Assembly: GCF_963678635.1 (NCBI RefSeq)
Contig: NC_087071.1
Location: forward strand, 6,091,624-6,155,623
Origin: Symsagittifera roscoffensis
Lineage: Eukaryota > Xenacoelomorpha > Acoela > Convolutidae
DNA: 64,000 bases
Direction of reading: 5' to 3'
Position 1 is the first letter of the stretch. Each line of letters opens with the position of its first letter. Under the pieces are notes generated by a model that worked only from the letters and a program-made list of their open reading frames with translations, was not told where the DNA came from and ran no database searches. Below, one piece after another: positions 8,765 to 17,993 of the stretch. A program made the position numbers and the translations under genes.

Positions 8765-11680
8765 TTACATTTCCTTCAATGTCTCGAGGGCCACCCACCA
8801 TGGCCGGGAGGTGTTCCTCGTCTTGTTCCTCTCCAGTGGATCACTCGTCACTTGCTTCCCCGTGGCCTGGTGTGCCTTCGAGACCCATTCCTTGCCGACA
8901 TCCACTTCCCATGTCTGCCCGTTCGTTGAACCTCTCTTCACGTTTACCTTCTGGGGCTTGAAGTCTTCCTCCGATGTCGAACTGGTGGAAGCCTCTATTT
9001 CCCTCTCTACTTCGAGTGGTCTTCTGAGCTCCGTGTTGCTCCTGTATGCCGCCGTCTTGCATCGAGCCAAAACCATGGGCGCCGTCTCTCTTAAGTTTCC
9101 TTCCGAGACAGCATCCACTGAAGGACTACCCAATCCCTCCACTTCTCTCTTCCTCTTGCGAGTCTTCACATCTCTGCTTGAGGGTGTTGTGGTTATCATC
9201 ACTGATTCGACCTCTCTGTCCATCTCCAACCCTTCCAACTCTTGCCTCCCTCCTGCTCGAGCCTTAAGGATATTAGTACTTTTAATCATATTACTAGTCC
9301 CAACCTTATCCCCCCTTGTATCATCAACTATTTTATCTACAGTTTTTTGTTTCAGAGTAGAGCTGTCTTCACATTTTTCTTCGCTAGTCTTCGATCGTGA
9401 ATTCCTCAGCTCTATCAGCTTGTTCAGCAGCTCTTTTCTCGCCTTCTCATCCAGGCCCGTTCCTATCAGAAGCGGTTCTCCAAACTTCACAACGGTGTTC
9501 CACAGTTCCTCCTTGAATTTGTCCAGCGTCGTCTCGCTGCCCACTTCTTGATTGAATTCCTTCAAGAACTCCTGCCAAGCATCGTCCTTCAGAGACCCCA
9601 AGAACATGTCCCTATTTCCTTCGAAAGTATTCTTTTCCCTTTCCTCCGAGCTCAAGAGTATCATCCCCATATTGGAGGTCTCGCTCGCCAATGGCAATTC
9701 CAGATTCTTCCGAGGAGACGGGGTCAGAGGTGGAGTGGCAGTATCTGCCCAATTCTCCTCGCTCAAGTCTTTCAACAGCTCTTGAGTGGTGAGCTCCTCC
9801 CCTGATGGTCTCAGTTCAGGCGTATTCCCCACCTCCATGTCCTCAGCGGCTTCGCTGAGAGTTTCATCCATACTCTCTTCTTCTGACTCATTCCTTCTTC
9901 TCTCGAGAATTCTTTTGAACCGGTCCTCCACGGGTCCACTCCTCTTGTCTCCAGGTGTATCCACTGACAGTGGTGATGGTGTCGCCGGATCCAATCTCTT
10001 GTACTCCGTCAGGGCCACGTACAGTTGACCTGCAGCATCCAGTTCTTTTCCCTCCTGTCTCATTTCCACCTGTTCTAAGCCATAGGGTGCCCTATATTTT
10101 CTTGTTGCGAATTTCATGTCGTCCACCAACGCAACATGCCCATCCATCATGATCATCCTGCCATCATCCCATATTGGTAGCATATTCTCAAGTCCCTCCT
10201 GCTCAAGAGCTCTCAAGACCTTTCGCATCTCATGTCCGGGGGGCTGCGAGCCTCTCATCTTTTTTGCTTGCGTCGTCCACGAATTTATTTTCGCCTCGCT
10301 AGTGTGGAAGTAAACCGCCGCCGTATAGCCGACGAACAGGGGGTCCCAGCCATCAGTGAAGTACTTCTGCATTTCTTTCGTTGTCATCCTCGCCATTATG
10401 GATGGAACTACAAAGGGGCTGTTCATTCCCAAGGTCATCCTCCTAACTATAGGGAACTCAGGTATGGTGGCTGGCAGGATTTCTTTCTCCATTATGGCCT
10501 CCAGCTCCCTCTTAACCAGTGCAAAGCTTTCTTTCCATGCAGGAATCCTCAAGATCTCTCGTCCGTCTGCTGTCAGTGGGTTCAAGTTCCAGAACTTGGG
10601 ATATGTCTCGATGGGGCCCTCGCGTTTGCCTCCCATCCTACATTGCATCTGTCCCCTGAAGTTGTACACTATCAACTCGGCATCTTTCACTTTTCCAAAG
10701 AGTACCGTATTGCTCATTTGTTCCCTGAGCAGCTCCTGCTGACACCAATTGGGCGCCTTCCCATCCAGTACGCTGATAAGACTCAAGTGCGTTACAGTGT
10801 AACGATACGTTGTTACCAGGGGATCTGGGAATGCGTACGTTACTGCTGGACCGTAAATGCAGGTTACCACCTCCTCTAGACCCCGGATTATCCCCATCGG
10901 GTCCGACCTCATTGCCAGCCACAGGTCCGTCAACAGAGGCATCCCTCCATTCATCTTCTTCCATTCTTCTCTCGATTTTGGATTCTTCTCTTCACCCGTC
11001 ATGTGCCGATTCTGCATCATGAGGTATTGCACTAACAACGTCTTCAACCCCGCGGCACACTTGTAGGAGTAGGTTTCGATACTCGAGTGGACTTTCCCCA
11101 TTGACAGGGGTTCCCCATATTCCATCAATCGATGAAACGATACCAATTCCCCATGGGTCAAGAGTACTAGTGCCAGATACCCATCAACCCGAAGTGTCTC
11201 TACTCCTCGACTAAACATGTACGCTGGGCCCATGTTGAACAAATATCTCGGGTAGACCAGATATAAAGCCAAGAGCAGGCTGATGGGCATGTCCAGTATC
11301 TCCTGCACGAAGGCTCCAAAGATAGTCGCTGTGGTGCCGAACATTCCTGCCATGAATTCTTTCCCCCAGCAAGAACTCAAGAACTTAAGAATCTCATGAT
11401 CCCTTCTAGTCCTCAGCTCACCCTCGGCGTGCTCTCTCCAGAACCCTCCAATCGTCACTTCATTGGCGGCCGAGACAAATCTAGCCACAGTCATCTCTTT
11501 TCCTTCGGCCAGCTCCAGTTGTTTCTCCAGAAAACTCCAGACTTGTTTCACGAGGGGTGGTGCTTCCTCCCTCGTCTTATTCGTGGCGTTCTCCAGCCTT
11601 GGTGTCAAAAATGGCCACCAGCCATTCTCTTGCGTCAGACGATATTTCATCGACTCTAATTGTTTCTCCGTGTCGGCCAC
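8765..11680 (-). CDS. Accessory ORF 5 of giant element, large unknown protein
   Basis: An open frame of 971 codons on the minus strand. The first ATG in frame is at 11650; the frame opens further upstream and overlaps the SGNH ORF by about 25 nt in the -1 frame at a run of seven A (11688-11682). The N-terminal 550 residues look folded and largely helical, with a moderately hydrophobic stretch (FVQEILDMPISLLLALYLVY, near residue 125) that is too mixed to call a membrane segment. From about residue 580 it is acidic and low complexity (EESMDETLSEAAEDMEVG), then basic. I recognise no family. Its length without a stop argues that it was maintained as protein. Confidence 0.7.
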   Translation of the reverse strand: MADTEKQLESMKYRLTQENGWWPFLTPRLENATNKTREEAPPLVKQVWSFLEKQLELAEGKEMTVARFVSAANEVTIGGFWREHAEGELRTRRDHEILKFLSSCWGKEFMAGMFGTTATIFGAFVQEILDMPISLLLALYLVYPRYLFNMGPAYMFSRGVETLRVDGYLALVLLTHGELVSFHRLMEYGEPLSMGKVHSSIETYSYKCAAGLKTLLVQYLMMQNRHMTGEEKNPKSREEWKKMNGGMPLLTDLWLAMRSDPMGIIRGLEEVVTCIYGPAVTYAFPDPLVTTYRYTVTHLSLISVLDGKAPNWCQQELLREQMSNTVLFGKVKDAELIVYNFRGQMQCRMGGKREGPIETYPKFWNLNPLTADGREILRIPAWKESFALVKRELEAIMEKEILPATIPEFPIVRRMTLGMNSPFVVPSIMARMTTKEMQKYFTDGWDPLFVGYTAAVYFHTSEAKINSWTTQAKKMRGSQPPGHEMRKVLRALEQEGLENMLPIWDDGRMIMMDGHVALVDDMKFATRKYRAPYGLEQVEMRQEGKELDAAGQLYVALTEYKRLDPATPSPLSVDTPGDKRSGPVEDRFKRILERRRNESEEESMDETLSEAAEDMEVGNTPELRPSGEELTTQELLKDLSEENWADTATPPLTPSPRKNLELPLASETSNMGMILLSSEEREKNTFEGNRDMFLGSLKDDAWQEFLKEFNQEVGSETTLDKFKEELWNTVVKFGEPLLIGTGLDEKARKELLNKLIELRNSRSKTSEEKCEDSSTLKQKTVDKIVDDTRGDKVGTSNMIKSTNILKARAGGRQELEGLEMDREVESVMITTTPSSRDVKTRKRKREVEGLGSPSVDAVSEGNLRETAPMVLARCKTAAYRSNTELRRPLEVEREIEASTSSTSEEDFKPQKVNVKRGSTNGQTWEVDVGKEWVSKAHQATGKQVTSDPLERNKTRNTSRPWWVALETLKEM

Positions 11681-14298
11681 ATTTTTTTCTCGTTGCTCGG
11701 ACCTCTAGACTTGCCGGTGGAACCTGTGATCTTCACCTCCATGCTCCGAAACCACAAGCTGGCCGTCAATTGGTTTATCGCCGGGTGATCGTCCCCGATG
11801 ACTGGGCTGAACTTGAGTTGCCTGGCAAAGTTCGATATCTCTAGCAAGAGCACCTCGTCCAATACGATCAGGATGTCGGCTAATCCGTAAAAGCCCCTCA
11901 GTGCATGAGTAATGTCCGCCCATGCCGCTGCCAATTCTGACTTGCGGAGCCTCAGGTTCGATGGCTCCAATTCCCGATTGGGGGCTGCCATTAGAATCCG
12001 CCATTCGTTTCCCTCTGCTATTAGGATCAAGACCGCGTACACGAATTGTAGGGCGGGTGGCATATTCGCGTATCCAGGGGATGTGGTGAACACCACCTTC
12101 GTCTTGGATCCAAATCTCGAGACAACATTCTCTTGCACTTCATTCATCGCTGCGAACAACGTCTGAATGGCTTCCCATATCTTCCTCGATGTCGGTTCAT
12201 TGCCCTTCAGCTGCTCAAGAAGTCCCGTCGCGTGCAGATGATCATTCATTCCTGCAAACAATAGCAGCTCAGGCTCACAGGGCATCTCCGACTTTATTGC
12301 CACCACTAGAGTTAACATCTGGTTTAGTTCGGCTCCTGGCAAAGAGTATATCAGAGTCTCCGGCCAGGACAACTTGGGAGACGTTCCTTCGAAGTCTGAT
12401 CCCGCCACAATGACTACCCTCGCAGCAGCTGGATCTGCTCTATCGTAAACTGCCAAGGTTTTGGCCAGCTGGGTGCTCCCACAGGGCTTCCCGTACCTGG
12501 GATCTTCCGCCAATTTCGAGCCTTCGTTAGCGGCATCTGGCAATTCCATTCCCCCCGGATTCAGCAGCTTGTCCACCACCCTCAACTGTGCCGGGGTCGC
12601 CAACCTGATCCTGGCGATGCTCGTTCGGTGTTTGGGGGGTTCTGCTATGAGTCCCAGCAGCTTGAGAGGTCTGTAGTTGATGGGTCCCATGATCGCTTTC
12701 GTGGGAATTCCGGTCAGGACCGCGGTCTCCATCAGTTTTGTTCTCGAGAAGTGCGCCTCATGAGCTTTCAACCAGTCCACGCAATGATGTCTGTTTAAGT
12801 CTTCGTGCGACACTCGTTCAATACCCAGAGTCTCCGCCAATTCTCGCCTGCATTCCAAACCCTCTAGGTCCAGTCCTTTCACCTTCTCTGGATATCTCAA
12901 GCGAGCGGTCTCCATAGGCCTCCTTTCCCGCTTGCTTTCTGCCACTACCACTGAGGATATTGCCGAGCCTGGAGGCGTTGATGACGTCACCTCCTCAGAC
13001 TCCATTGGCGTGGCACTCGGCAATCTGGCTTGGTCGCTCCTCGAGCTGTCTCTAATGTCAACCCTCGGTCCTAAGCGACCAGACAAGGCCCTCGAGGCAA
13101 GGAATGGTGGGTTCGGAGGTGGCCCTAATGTGAATTGGGCCGTCTCTAGCAGATCCGCCTCTAGCGTATTTATGTGTCCTTGAAAGACGTCATTCAGCCA
13201 CTCTGCTCCCCTCGGTCTATCGAAGTGGATTCCATCATTGGAGGTGTCCTCATGTAATCCCGCTTGCTCCATGCGCTCCGCCACGTCCAACAGTCCGACA
13301 GGGAGCACACTCTTCCGGTGGATTTCTCGGATCACCCTGTTTAGGCTCCGCACCTTCTCATTCATCTCCAAGGCGTGCTGATCGAACTTCATGTTATAAG
13401 GGACAGTACATACTGTCAACAGGATGGGGTCCATCTGGATCCTCAGCTCCTCAAGAAGGCAGCTCATCTTGTCGTGCAGCCTCGTTATTTTCCTCGCTTC
13501 TCCCCTTGATACATCATTCGTCCCGATCATCAGGGTCACCGTGTACACTTTAGTCATCCCTAGCATCTCAAGCGTTGCCAACACCTGTGGCGTGGCAGCT
13601 CCAGCGAAACTCAAGATTCCTGTCTGCCAGTGCGATTGGATCCGGGTCAACACCCGCACCAGGCTGTCCCCTATGATTAGGTGGACCGCGCCTTCTGGCA
13701 CACGGGGTGGCGCAAGATATTCCACCCAGGCTGCATCATGAAAGCAGTCCCTCCTGGCTTTCTGCTCCGCATTCCAATCCAGCCGATTGTGCCTGTGGTA
13801 CCTCTTCTCTGTGTTTTTCTTATAACTCGAGATCACGACACTCCTGACCGGCTGTTCCCTCCAAGTTGGGGGAAGCTCCGGTCTTGCCGAACTTTCACGA
13901 CTTTTCTGCCGCAATTTCTCGCCCAGCTCCTTCAGACGCGATGAGCCGCCGATCACTTGACTGTCACTCGAGTTCGAGGTTGGGGTATATCCCGGCAGTA
14001 CCACATCAATCAGTGGGCGTATGGGTTGCGTCTCTAAGCTACGCAAGGAGGACGTTGCTTCATTCGGTATCCAGACTTCCAACCCTTCACTCATGTGTTC
14101 TCGGGCCTCGCGGTCAAGGTTGAACCGTCCTCTTGCCCTGGGGGCTTCATCTACTTCCATGCGTGACTCTGGCCTCGAGCTGGTAACCACTCGCTCCTTT
14201 GGCCTGGCTCCCTTCTGTGCATCAAGTTCGCGCTGTCGTTGTTCTATTCTCTCCAACTCCGACTTCAGTTGATCACGATTCGCGGCATTCTCCCGCAC
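11656..14298 (-). CDS. Accessory ORF 4: tandem SGNH (GDSL) hydrolase-like protein
   Basis: An 880-codon minus-strand frame. After a coiled-coil start (QLKSELERIEQRQRELD) and a disordered linker, a first SGNH hydrolase fold spans about residues 200-370: IIGDSLV (block I, nucleophile Ser, ~207), a Gly in FAGAATPQ (block II), MIGTNDVS (block III Asn, ~256) and DGIHFDRPRG (block V Asp/His, ~353). The catalytic set looks complete. A second, diverged copy follows at about 630-850: VAGSDFEG, PGAELNQML, FAGMND and IGDDHPAINQL; its block I lacks the GDSL serine pattern. SGNH enzymes are esterases or lipases; related domains occur in ORF1 of CR1-type LINEs. A role in a Gypsy element is not established. 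The frame start overlaps the coiled-coil ORF, so both may be one protein. Confidence 0.8.
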   Translation of the reverse strand: MRENAANRDQLKSELERIEQRQRELDAQKGARPKERVVTSSRPESRMEVDEAPRARGRFNLDREAREHMSEGLEVWIPNEATSSLRSLETQPIRPLIDVVLPGYTPTSNSSDSQVIGGSSRLKELGEKLRQKSRESSARPELPPTWREQPVRSVVISSYKKNTEKRYHRHNRLDWNAEQKARRDCFHDAAWVEYLAPPRVPEGAVHLIIGDSLVRVLTRIQSHWQTGILSFAGAATPQVLATLEMLGMTKVYTVTLMIGTNDVSRGEARKITRLHDKMSCLLEELRIQMDPILLTVCTVPYNMKFDQHALEMNEKVRSLNRVIREIHRKSVLPVGLLDVAERMEQAGLHEDTSNDGIHFDRPRGAEWLNDVFQGHINTLEADLLETAQFTLGPPPNPPFLASRALSGRLGPRVDIRDSSRSDQARLPSATPMESEEVTSSTPPGSAISSVVVAESKRERRPMETARLRYPEKVKGLDLEGLECRRELAETLGIERVSHEDLNRHHCVDWLKAHEAHFSRTKLMETAVLTGIPTKAIMGPINYRPLKLLGLIAEPPKHRTSIARIRLATPAQLRVVDKLLNPGGMELPDAANEGSKLAEDPRYGKPCGSTQLAKTLAVYDRADPAAARVVIVAGSDFEGTSPKLSWPETLIYSLPGAELNQMLTLVVAIKSEMPCEPELLLFAGMNDHLHATGLLEQLKGNEPTSRKIWEAIQTLFAAMNEVQENVVSRFGSKTKVVFTTSPGYANMPPALQFVYAVLILIAEGNEWRILMAAPNRELEPSNLRLRKSELAAAWADITHALRGFYGLADILIVLDEVLLLEISNFARQLKFSPVIGDDHPAINQLTASLWFRSMEVKITGSTGKSRGPSNEKKMWPTRRNN
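11682..11688 (-). promoter_or_regulatory. Candidate slippage site SGNH ORF/ORF 5
   Basis: Seven A residues (GAG AAA AAA ATG TGG) lie where the SGNH frame must shift by -1 to enter the 971-codon ORF. Ribosomal or polymerase slippage is possible; a one-base indel would look the same. Confidence 0.4.
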
Positions 14299-15139
14299 AT
14301 AGTTCCTGCTGATGTTCAGCTTTTAGCATCTCAAGCAACCTCAGAGTCTTATCTCGTTCGTTGACCGCCTGGTCCCTCTCCAGCTGAACCTTCTCCCGAT
14401 CCAGCTTTGCCTGATCCCGATCGAGGTTCGCCTTGTTCCTTTCCTTCTGCGTCTTCTCGAGCTCTTTCTCTAGGACACCAAGATCCGGATATGCCTCAGT
14501 CGTCTGTTGTGCTCGCGTCATCGATAGCACCTTACTCGAGCTCTGGCCTGTGGATCTTGCTGATGGCCTAGTTGGTAGTGGGAATTCTCCTGCGCCATAT
14601 TCGGTGTTGTTACTCAGGCCAGGATTTCTTGCCAAATCAAAACCCCTTACTCCTCCATCCACATTCCAAGACAACCATCTGGTCTGTTCCTGATTTGATA
14701 TTCCCTCGGTGGTGTAGCCGATCATCAAGACAGCCTCCGTCGCAGACTCCCTGCACTCACCCTGTTCTTCCAATTGGAGGATGGCATTCAGCATTACCGC
14801 CATTCTCTCGTCTATTCGGGTATAATCCAGGTCCCTCAGGCGTCTGTATAGCTCATCGAGAGTAGGCTTCTTTAGGGCCGCGGGCATGGATTTCCAGAAC
14901 CTGTCTGCCATTCTCTGTGACTTCGGGATGTATTCGAGTATTAACCAGCTCAAGAATTACCTTACCAGCTCAAGAATTACCTTACCGGCTCAAGAATTAC
15001 CCAACTCAAGAATTCTCTAGAAATGTTCCCTTGCAAATACTTGCTGCAGGTGTCGTTTATGGCGAGTTCAATCAAGATTTCTCTTTCTGTCTCTCGCTTG
15101 AGTATAGTTGGATTTTCAACTTTGTTTTTCAAACTTGAT
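14273..15139 (-). CDS. Accessory ORF 3: coiled-coil protein, disrupted by 20-bp repeats
   Basis: The first part reads in one frame from the acceptor at 15140 to 14977 (KVENPTILKRETEREILIEL, then REFLSWVILEPVR and stop). The second runs from about 14953 to 14273, with its first ATG at 14911. The junction holds three to four copies of a 20-bp tandem unit; since 20 is not a multiple of 3, extra copies shift the frame. FLSWVILEP before and SWLILEYIPK after the repeats look like the same protein segment, so one ancestral ORF is likely. The C-terminal half is a strong coiled coil (KANLDRDQAKLDREKVQLER) that continues in the +1 frame into the SGNH ORF. It is probably an N-terminal assembly region of that protein. 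Confidence 0.6.
14946..15015. repeat. 20-bp tandem repeat inside ORF 3
   Basis: Units of cagctcaagaattaccttac are repeated twice exactly (14946-14985), followed by one near-copy and a partial copy. On the minus strand each unit contains GGTAAGGTAA, a splice-donor-like string. The copies break the coiled-coil frame. Confidence 0.9.
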
Positions 15140-15419
15140 CTGAAAACAGAAACCATATTAAGACTTAACATGTCATGTTCCTAGCCTAGAGACCCCCCTT
15201 TTGGTTAAAATCTTATCATTTTCATTCTACTTAAAACAATTCAATTGGAATTTCCTTAAAAGCATGCAGATTCATTTTATGTTTTAGCACCGTTAATTTT
15301 TTTTTTTAAATTCAATTGTCATGCCAATTACGTCTTAAGATCCCTTTACCTGTGCCGCACCCCAGTACCTAACTCAAGACTCCTCCCTCACGCCCAACTC
15401 GAGACCCCGTGTCCCCAAC
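14977..15419 (-). promoter_or_regulatory. Inter-ORF region with splice signals
   Basis: Between the macro-domain stop (15420) and ORF 3 the minus strand carries a good acceptor, ctgttttcag, ending at 15140, and a donor-like CACAG|GTAAAG at about 15350. This could be a 210-nt intron. More usefully, it could be an acceptor for a subgenomic mRNA spliced from the 5' leader, as retroviruses make env mRNA. It is the only long non-coding break in the coding block, so a separate transcript for the accessory genes is plausible. Confidence 0.4.
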
Positions 15420-16508
15420 TCAGGCGATGCTCAAGTAGTATTTCTTGTGCAGATACACCATTATCTTAGTTTCCGCGAAGACTACATGTAGGATAGCGTA
15501 CAATTCCCTCGAGCTCAGTTTGCCCCTGTTTGGGTCATACACCGGCATTGAGACCTCCGCTATTCCTCTTTCAATCATGAAGTCTCGTATTCTTGTTAGT
15601 GCCAACATCACGTGTTCGGGATCAATTGTGTTCCTGTCATTGACCCTCGTCACTAGGAAGCACAGATATTTGCCCGGGACTTGTGCTACTGATGGTGGAA
15701 GCGCTGCCATCCCTACCAGTTCTGGTCTCTGTCTGAACAGAATCTCTACGTTCTGGTACTCTCTTTTGAAGTCAGCTTCCAATCTTGATTTGAAACTCAT
15801 GTCCGCTGTGATGCAGATCGCGCTAGTCCTGTTTGACAGGATGAAGTCGCTATCCGTTATCATGATGTCCTCCGAGTACTCATTGGGTATTTCAAATTTC
15901 GTTTTGAAATTCCGACCTATGGTAGGCTCTGGCTCTTCTTCTTCCAGTTCCAATTCGCTTGTTTCTCTCACTTCCTTGAGCTTCTTTATCATCAAATTTT
16001 CGGTGTGGGTAAGTCCTACCCCCACTCCCCGGACAAAAATATTTATCGACGTCCCCGTCGATGTTGTCGGGTCTGAATTGTCCGGAGGAATGTCCAGTGG
16101 CCTATCTGATGCCGTCCATCCGAAAAGAGGGTCCTCTGCCTTCATATAATTTGCCGATGATACGTCGACTTGTTGAATGCTTTGTCCTTCGCGGCTCTCG
16201 TCTTTGACATCGCGCATCCACTCTAGTATCCTCAAGTTCGTGTTCTCCATCCTCTCTATCTCACTCTGTTCGAGATCCGTTTCCAACTCTGGCGTCGAGT
16301 AGTCTTCCTGCGGATAGTGTCCACCATCGTCAATGACCTGCCATTCCTCTTCGGCTTCCAGTTCGCCTGCACTCAGTAGTTCCTCGCCCAATTTGTCTGG
16401 CTGCATCTTATCGATCAAGAAGTCATCCCCGTACCTGTTGTACCTCATGCCGGTCCGTTTACGATTGCCAGTCCTGGTTCCCGGTGGTATTGGTCGATCT
16501 GGTTCCAT
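15420..16508 (-). CDS. Accessory ORF 2: TARG1-like macro domain protein
   Basis: 362 codons from ATG at 16508, directly after the integrase TAG and in the same frame (AAG TAG ATG). Residues 1-220 are acidic and disordered (ELELEEEEPEPTIG). Residues about 225-362 match the macro-domain fold of the TARG1/OARD1 type, which binds ADP-ribose and removes it from proteins. The order of segments agrees: SDFILSNRTSAICITADMSF, a Phe/Lys-rich helix, GKYLCFLVT, a helix ending in FMIERGIAEVSMP, then FAETKIMVYL. The TARG1 glycine loop with its catalytic Asp is replaced by VYDPNRGKLSS, and the catalytic Lys position also seems altered, so it may bind without catalysis. A macro domain in an LTR element is unusual. 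Confidence 0.7.
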   Translation of the reverse strand: MEPDRPIPPGTRTGNRKRTGMRYNRYGDDFLIDKMQPDKLGEELLSAGELEAEEEWQVIDDGGHYPQEDYSTPELETDLEQSEIERMENTNLRILEWMRDVKDESREGQSIQQVDVSSANYMKAEDPLFGWTASDRPLDIPPDNSDPTTSTGTSINIFVRGVGVGLTHTENLMIKKLKEVRETSELELEEEEPEPTIGRNFKTKFEIPNEYSEDIMITDSDFILSNRTSAICITADMSFKSRLEADFKREYQNVEILFRQRPELVGMAALPPSVAQVPGKYLCFLVTRVNDRNTIDPEHVMLALTRIRDFMIERGIAEVSMPVYDPNRGKLSSRELYAILHVVFAETKIMVYLHKKYYLSIA

Positions 16509-17963
16509 CTACTTCGGCACCTCATCTTGCTCCGGGTCGTTCCAGTCTTCTTCTACAAATGATCCTGCTTCAGACTCCACTTCTATCTTTTCATTGTCGT
16601 CCAAACTCAAGTTCTCATTACCATCATTCTTCTCTCTGGTGCCTTTTTCATTCACTTCACACGCTGGCTCTACCACCAGGTACTCAAGACCCTCCATGTC
16701 CTTCGGTATGCACCAATCCTCCGGGGAGTGGACGTGAGGCTTCAGATTTTCATAATGTGCCGCTCGCCCAGTACTCAAGCGATAGAACCGTCCTTGTTGA
16801 TGGACTTCCGTTATCATGAATGGTCCCCTCCACTTCTTGAGTAGTTTCTTTGTTCCCTTGGGCGGTATGACATTTTGGAAGACCCACACATATTGGCCCA
16901 CTTCATATGGCTTTGCTTGTAATATTTTTTCGTCATATTTTCTGCGTTGCCTCATTTGCGCTTGCGCGGTGTTCCTCCTGCATAGCTCGTTTAACTCCTG
17001 TTGTCTTTTGATCGCTTCTTTCACGTACGCCTGAGGCGACGTCCTTTTCCCTTCGTATTCCGGGTAAAAGAATGTCAGAGGCATTGCTCTCTCCCTACCC
17101 GTCAACATCATGAAGGGACTGATGCCCGTCGTTGATTGCTGTGTACTGTTGTAGGCCCCTACTACCTGTGGCAGGTATTTATCCCAATCCGTCATGTATC
17201 TTGAGCAGTACACCCTTAACATATTGACCAGTGTCCTGTTCTGTCTCTCTACCAACCCGTTGGTCTGTGGATGGTAGGTTGTCGAGTGTGCTTGAGCAAT
17301 GTGCGATCTCCTCATCAATTCTTTTGTCAAGTCCCCCACAAAAGCTTTGCCGTTGTCCGACTGGAAAGTCATTGGACAACCATACCGCGATATCCAATGC
17401 GTTATCAGATGATCACATGTCTCCTCGGCCGAGGCTGTCTGGCACGGAACCGCTTCCGCCAACTTTGTGACGTGATCTATTATAACCAATATCTGGTTAT
17501 ATCCCGACTCCGTCATGCAGATTTTTTGATGGTCTATCTGCACCACTTCATTGAACTCTGAACTCTCGACGGACTTGAGGGGAAACTTCATCTTCCTTGG
17601 GTCCTTTACCTGGAGGCATGCCAGACAGGCATTCACCCATCTCTCGCAAGCTTTTCTCATCCCTGGCCAATCAAACCTGTGAAGTATCCTTTGTTGTACT
17701 TTGTCTATCCCCTGGTGCCCCATCTGGTCGTGCGATCTGAAAAGCACCTCCGTTTGATACAATTGTGGTAGTATGATGAGGTTGTGTTTGTGTAATATCT
17801 TCTCTTCATCTTTCCTCTTGCATGCTACCACCCCATCAGCTGTGTGATAGAGTAAGTCTTTCTTTTCTTTGTAGAATTGGCTCAAGATCTTGTAGCTGTC
17901 TTCCTCGAGTTCCCCCTTCTCCTTGACCCACGACTGGATCCATTTGGAGAGGTTATTTGTCAT
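16509..17963 (-). CDS. Integrase
   Basis: 484 codons from ATG at 17963. It contains an HHCC zinc-binding domain (HDQMGHQGIDKVQ ... CLACLQVKD, residues ~75-125) and the catalytic core with D in VVQIDHQK (~142), D in FQSDNGKAF (~202) and E in GLVERQNRT (~240), i.e. an intact DDE triad. A GPF-type module follows (KKWRGPFMITEVHQQ, ~377), then an acidic tail. It inserts the cDNA into host DNA. Here it sits in its own frame block, separated from RT-RNase H by a -1 shift, a spacer ORF and an in-frame TAA. No chromodomain was seen. Length fits Ty3/Gypsy integrases. Confidence 0.93.
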   Translation of the reverse strand: MTNNLSKWIQSWVKEKGELEEDSYKILSQFYKEKKDLLYHTADGVVACKRKDEEKILHKHNLIILPQLYQTEVLFRSHDQMGHQGIDKVQQRILHRFDWPGMRKACERWVNACLACLQVKDPRKMKFPLKSVESSEFNEVVQIDHQKICMTESGYNQILVIIDHVTKLAEAVPCQTASAEETCDHLITHWISRYGCPMTFQSDNGKAFVGDLTKELMRRSHIAQAHSTTYHPQTNGLVERQNRTLVNMLRVYCSRYMTDWDKYLPQVVGAYNSTQQSTTGISPFMMLTGRERAMPLTFFYPEYEGKRTSPQAYVKEAIKRQQELNELCRRNTAQAQMRQRRKYDEKILQAKPYEVGQYVWVFQNVIPPKGTKKLLKKWRGPFMITEVHQQGRFYRLSTGRAAHYENLKPHVHSPEDWCIPKDMEGLEYLVVEPACEVNEKGTREKNDGNENLSLDDNEKIEVESEAGSFVEEDWNDPEQDEVPK

Positions 17964-17993
17964 TTTGTCATTCTTTTGGGCTCTTATAAGGTC

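Noticed and set aside
8685-9551. 288-codon plus-strand ORF
   Set aside because: Ser/Leu-rich shadow antisense to ORF 5; no motif, and all element genes are on the minus strand.
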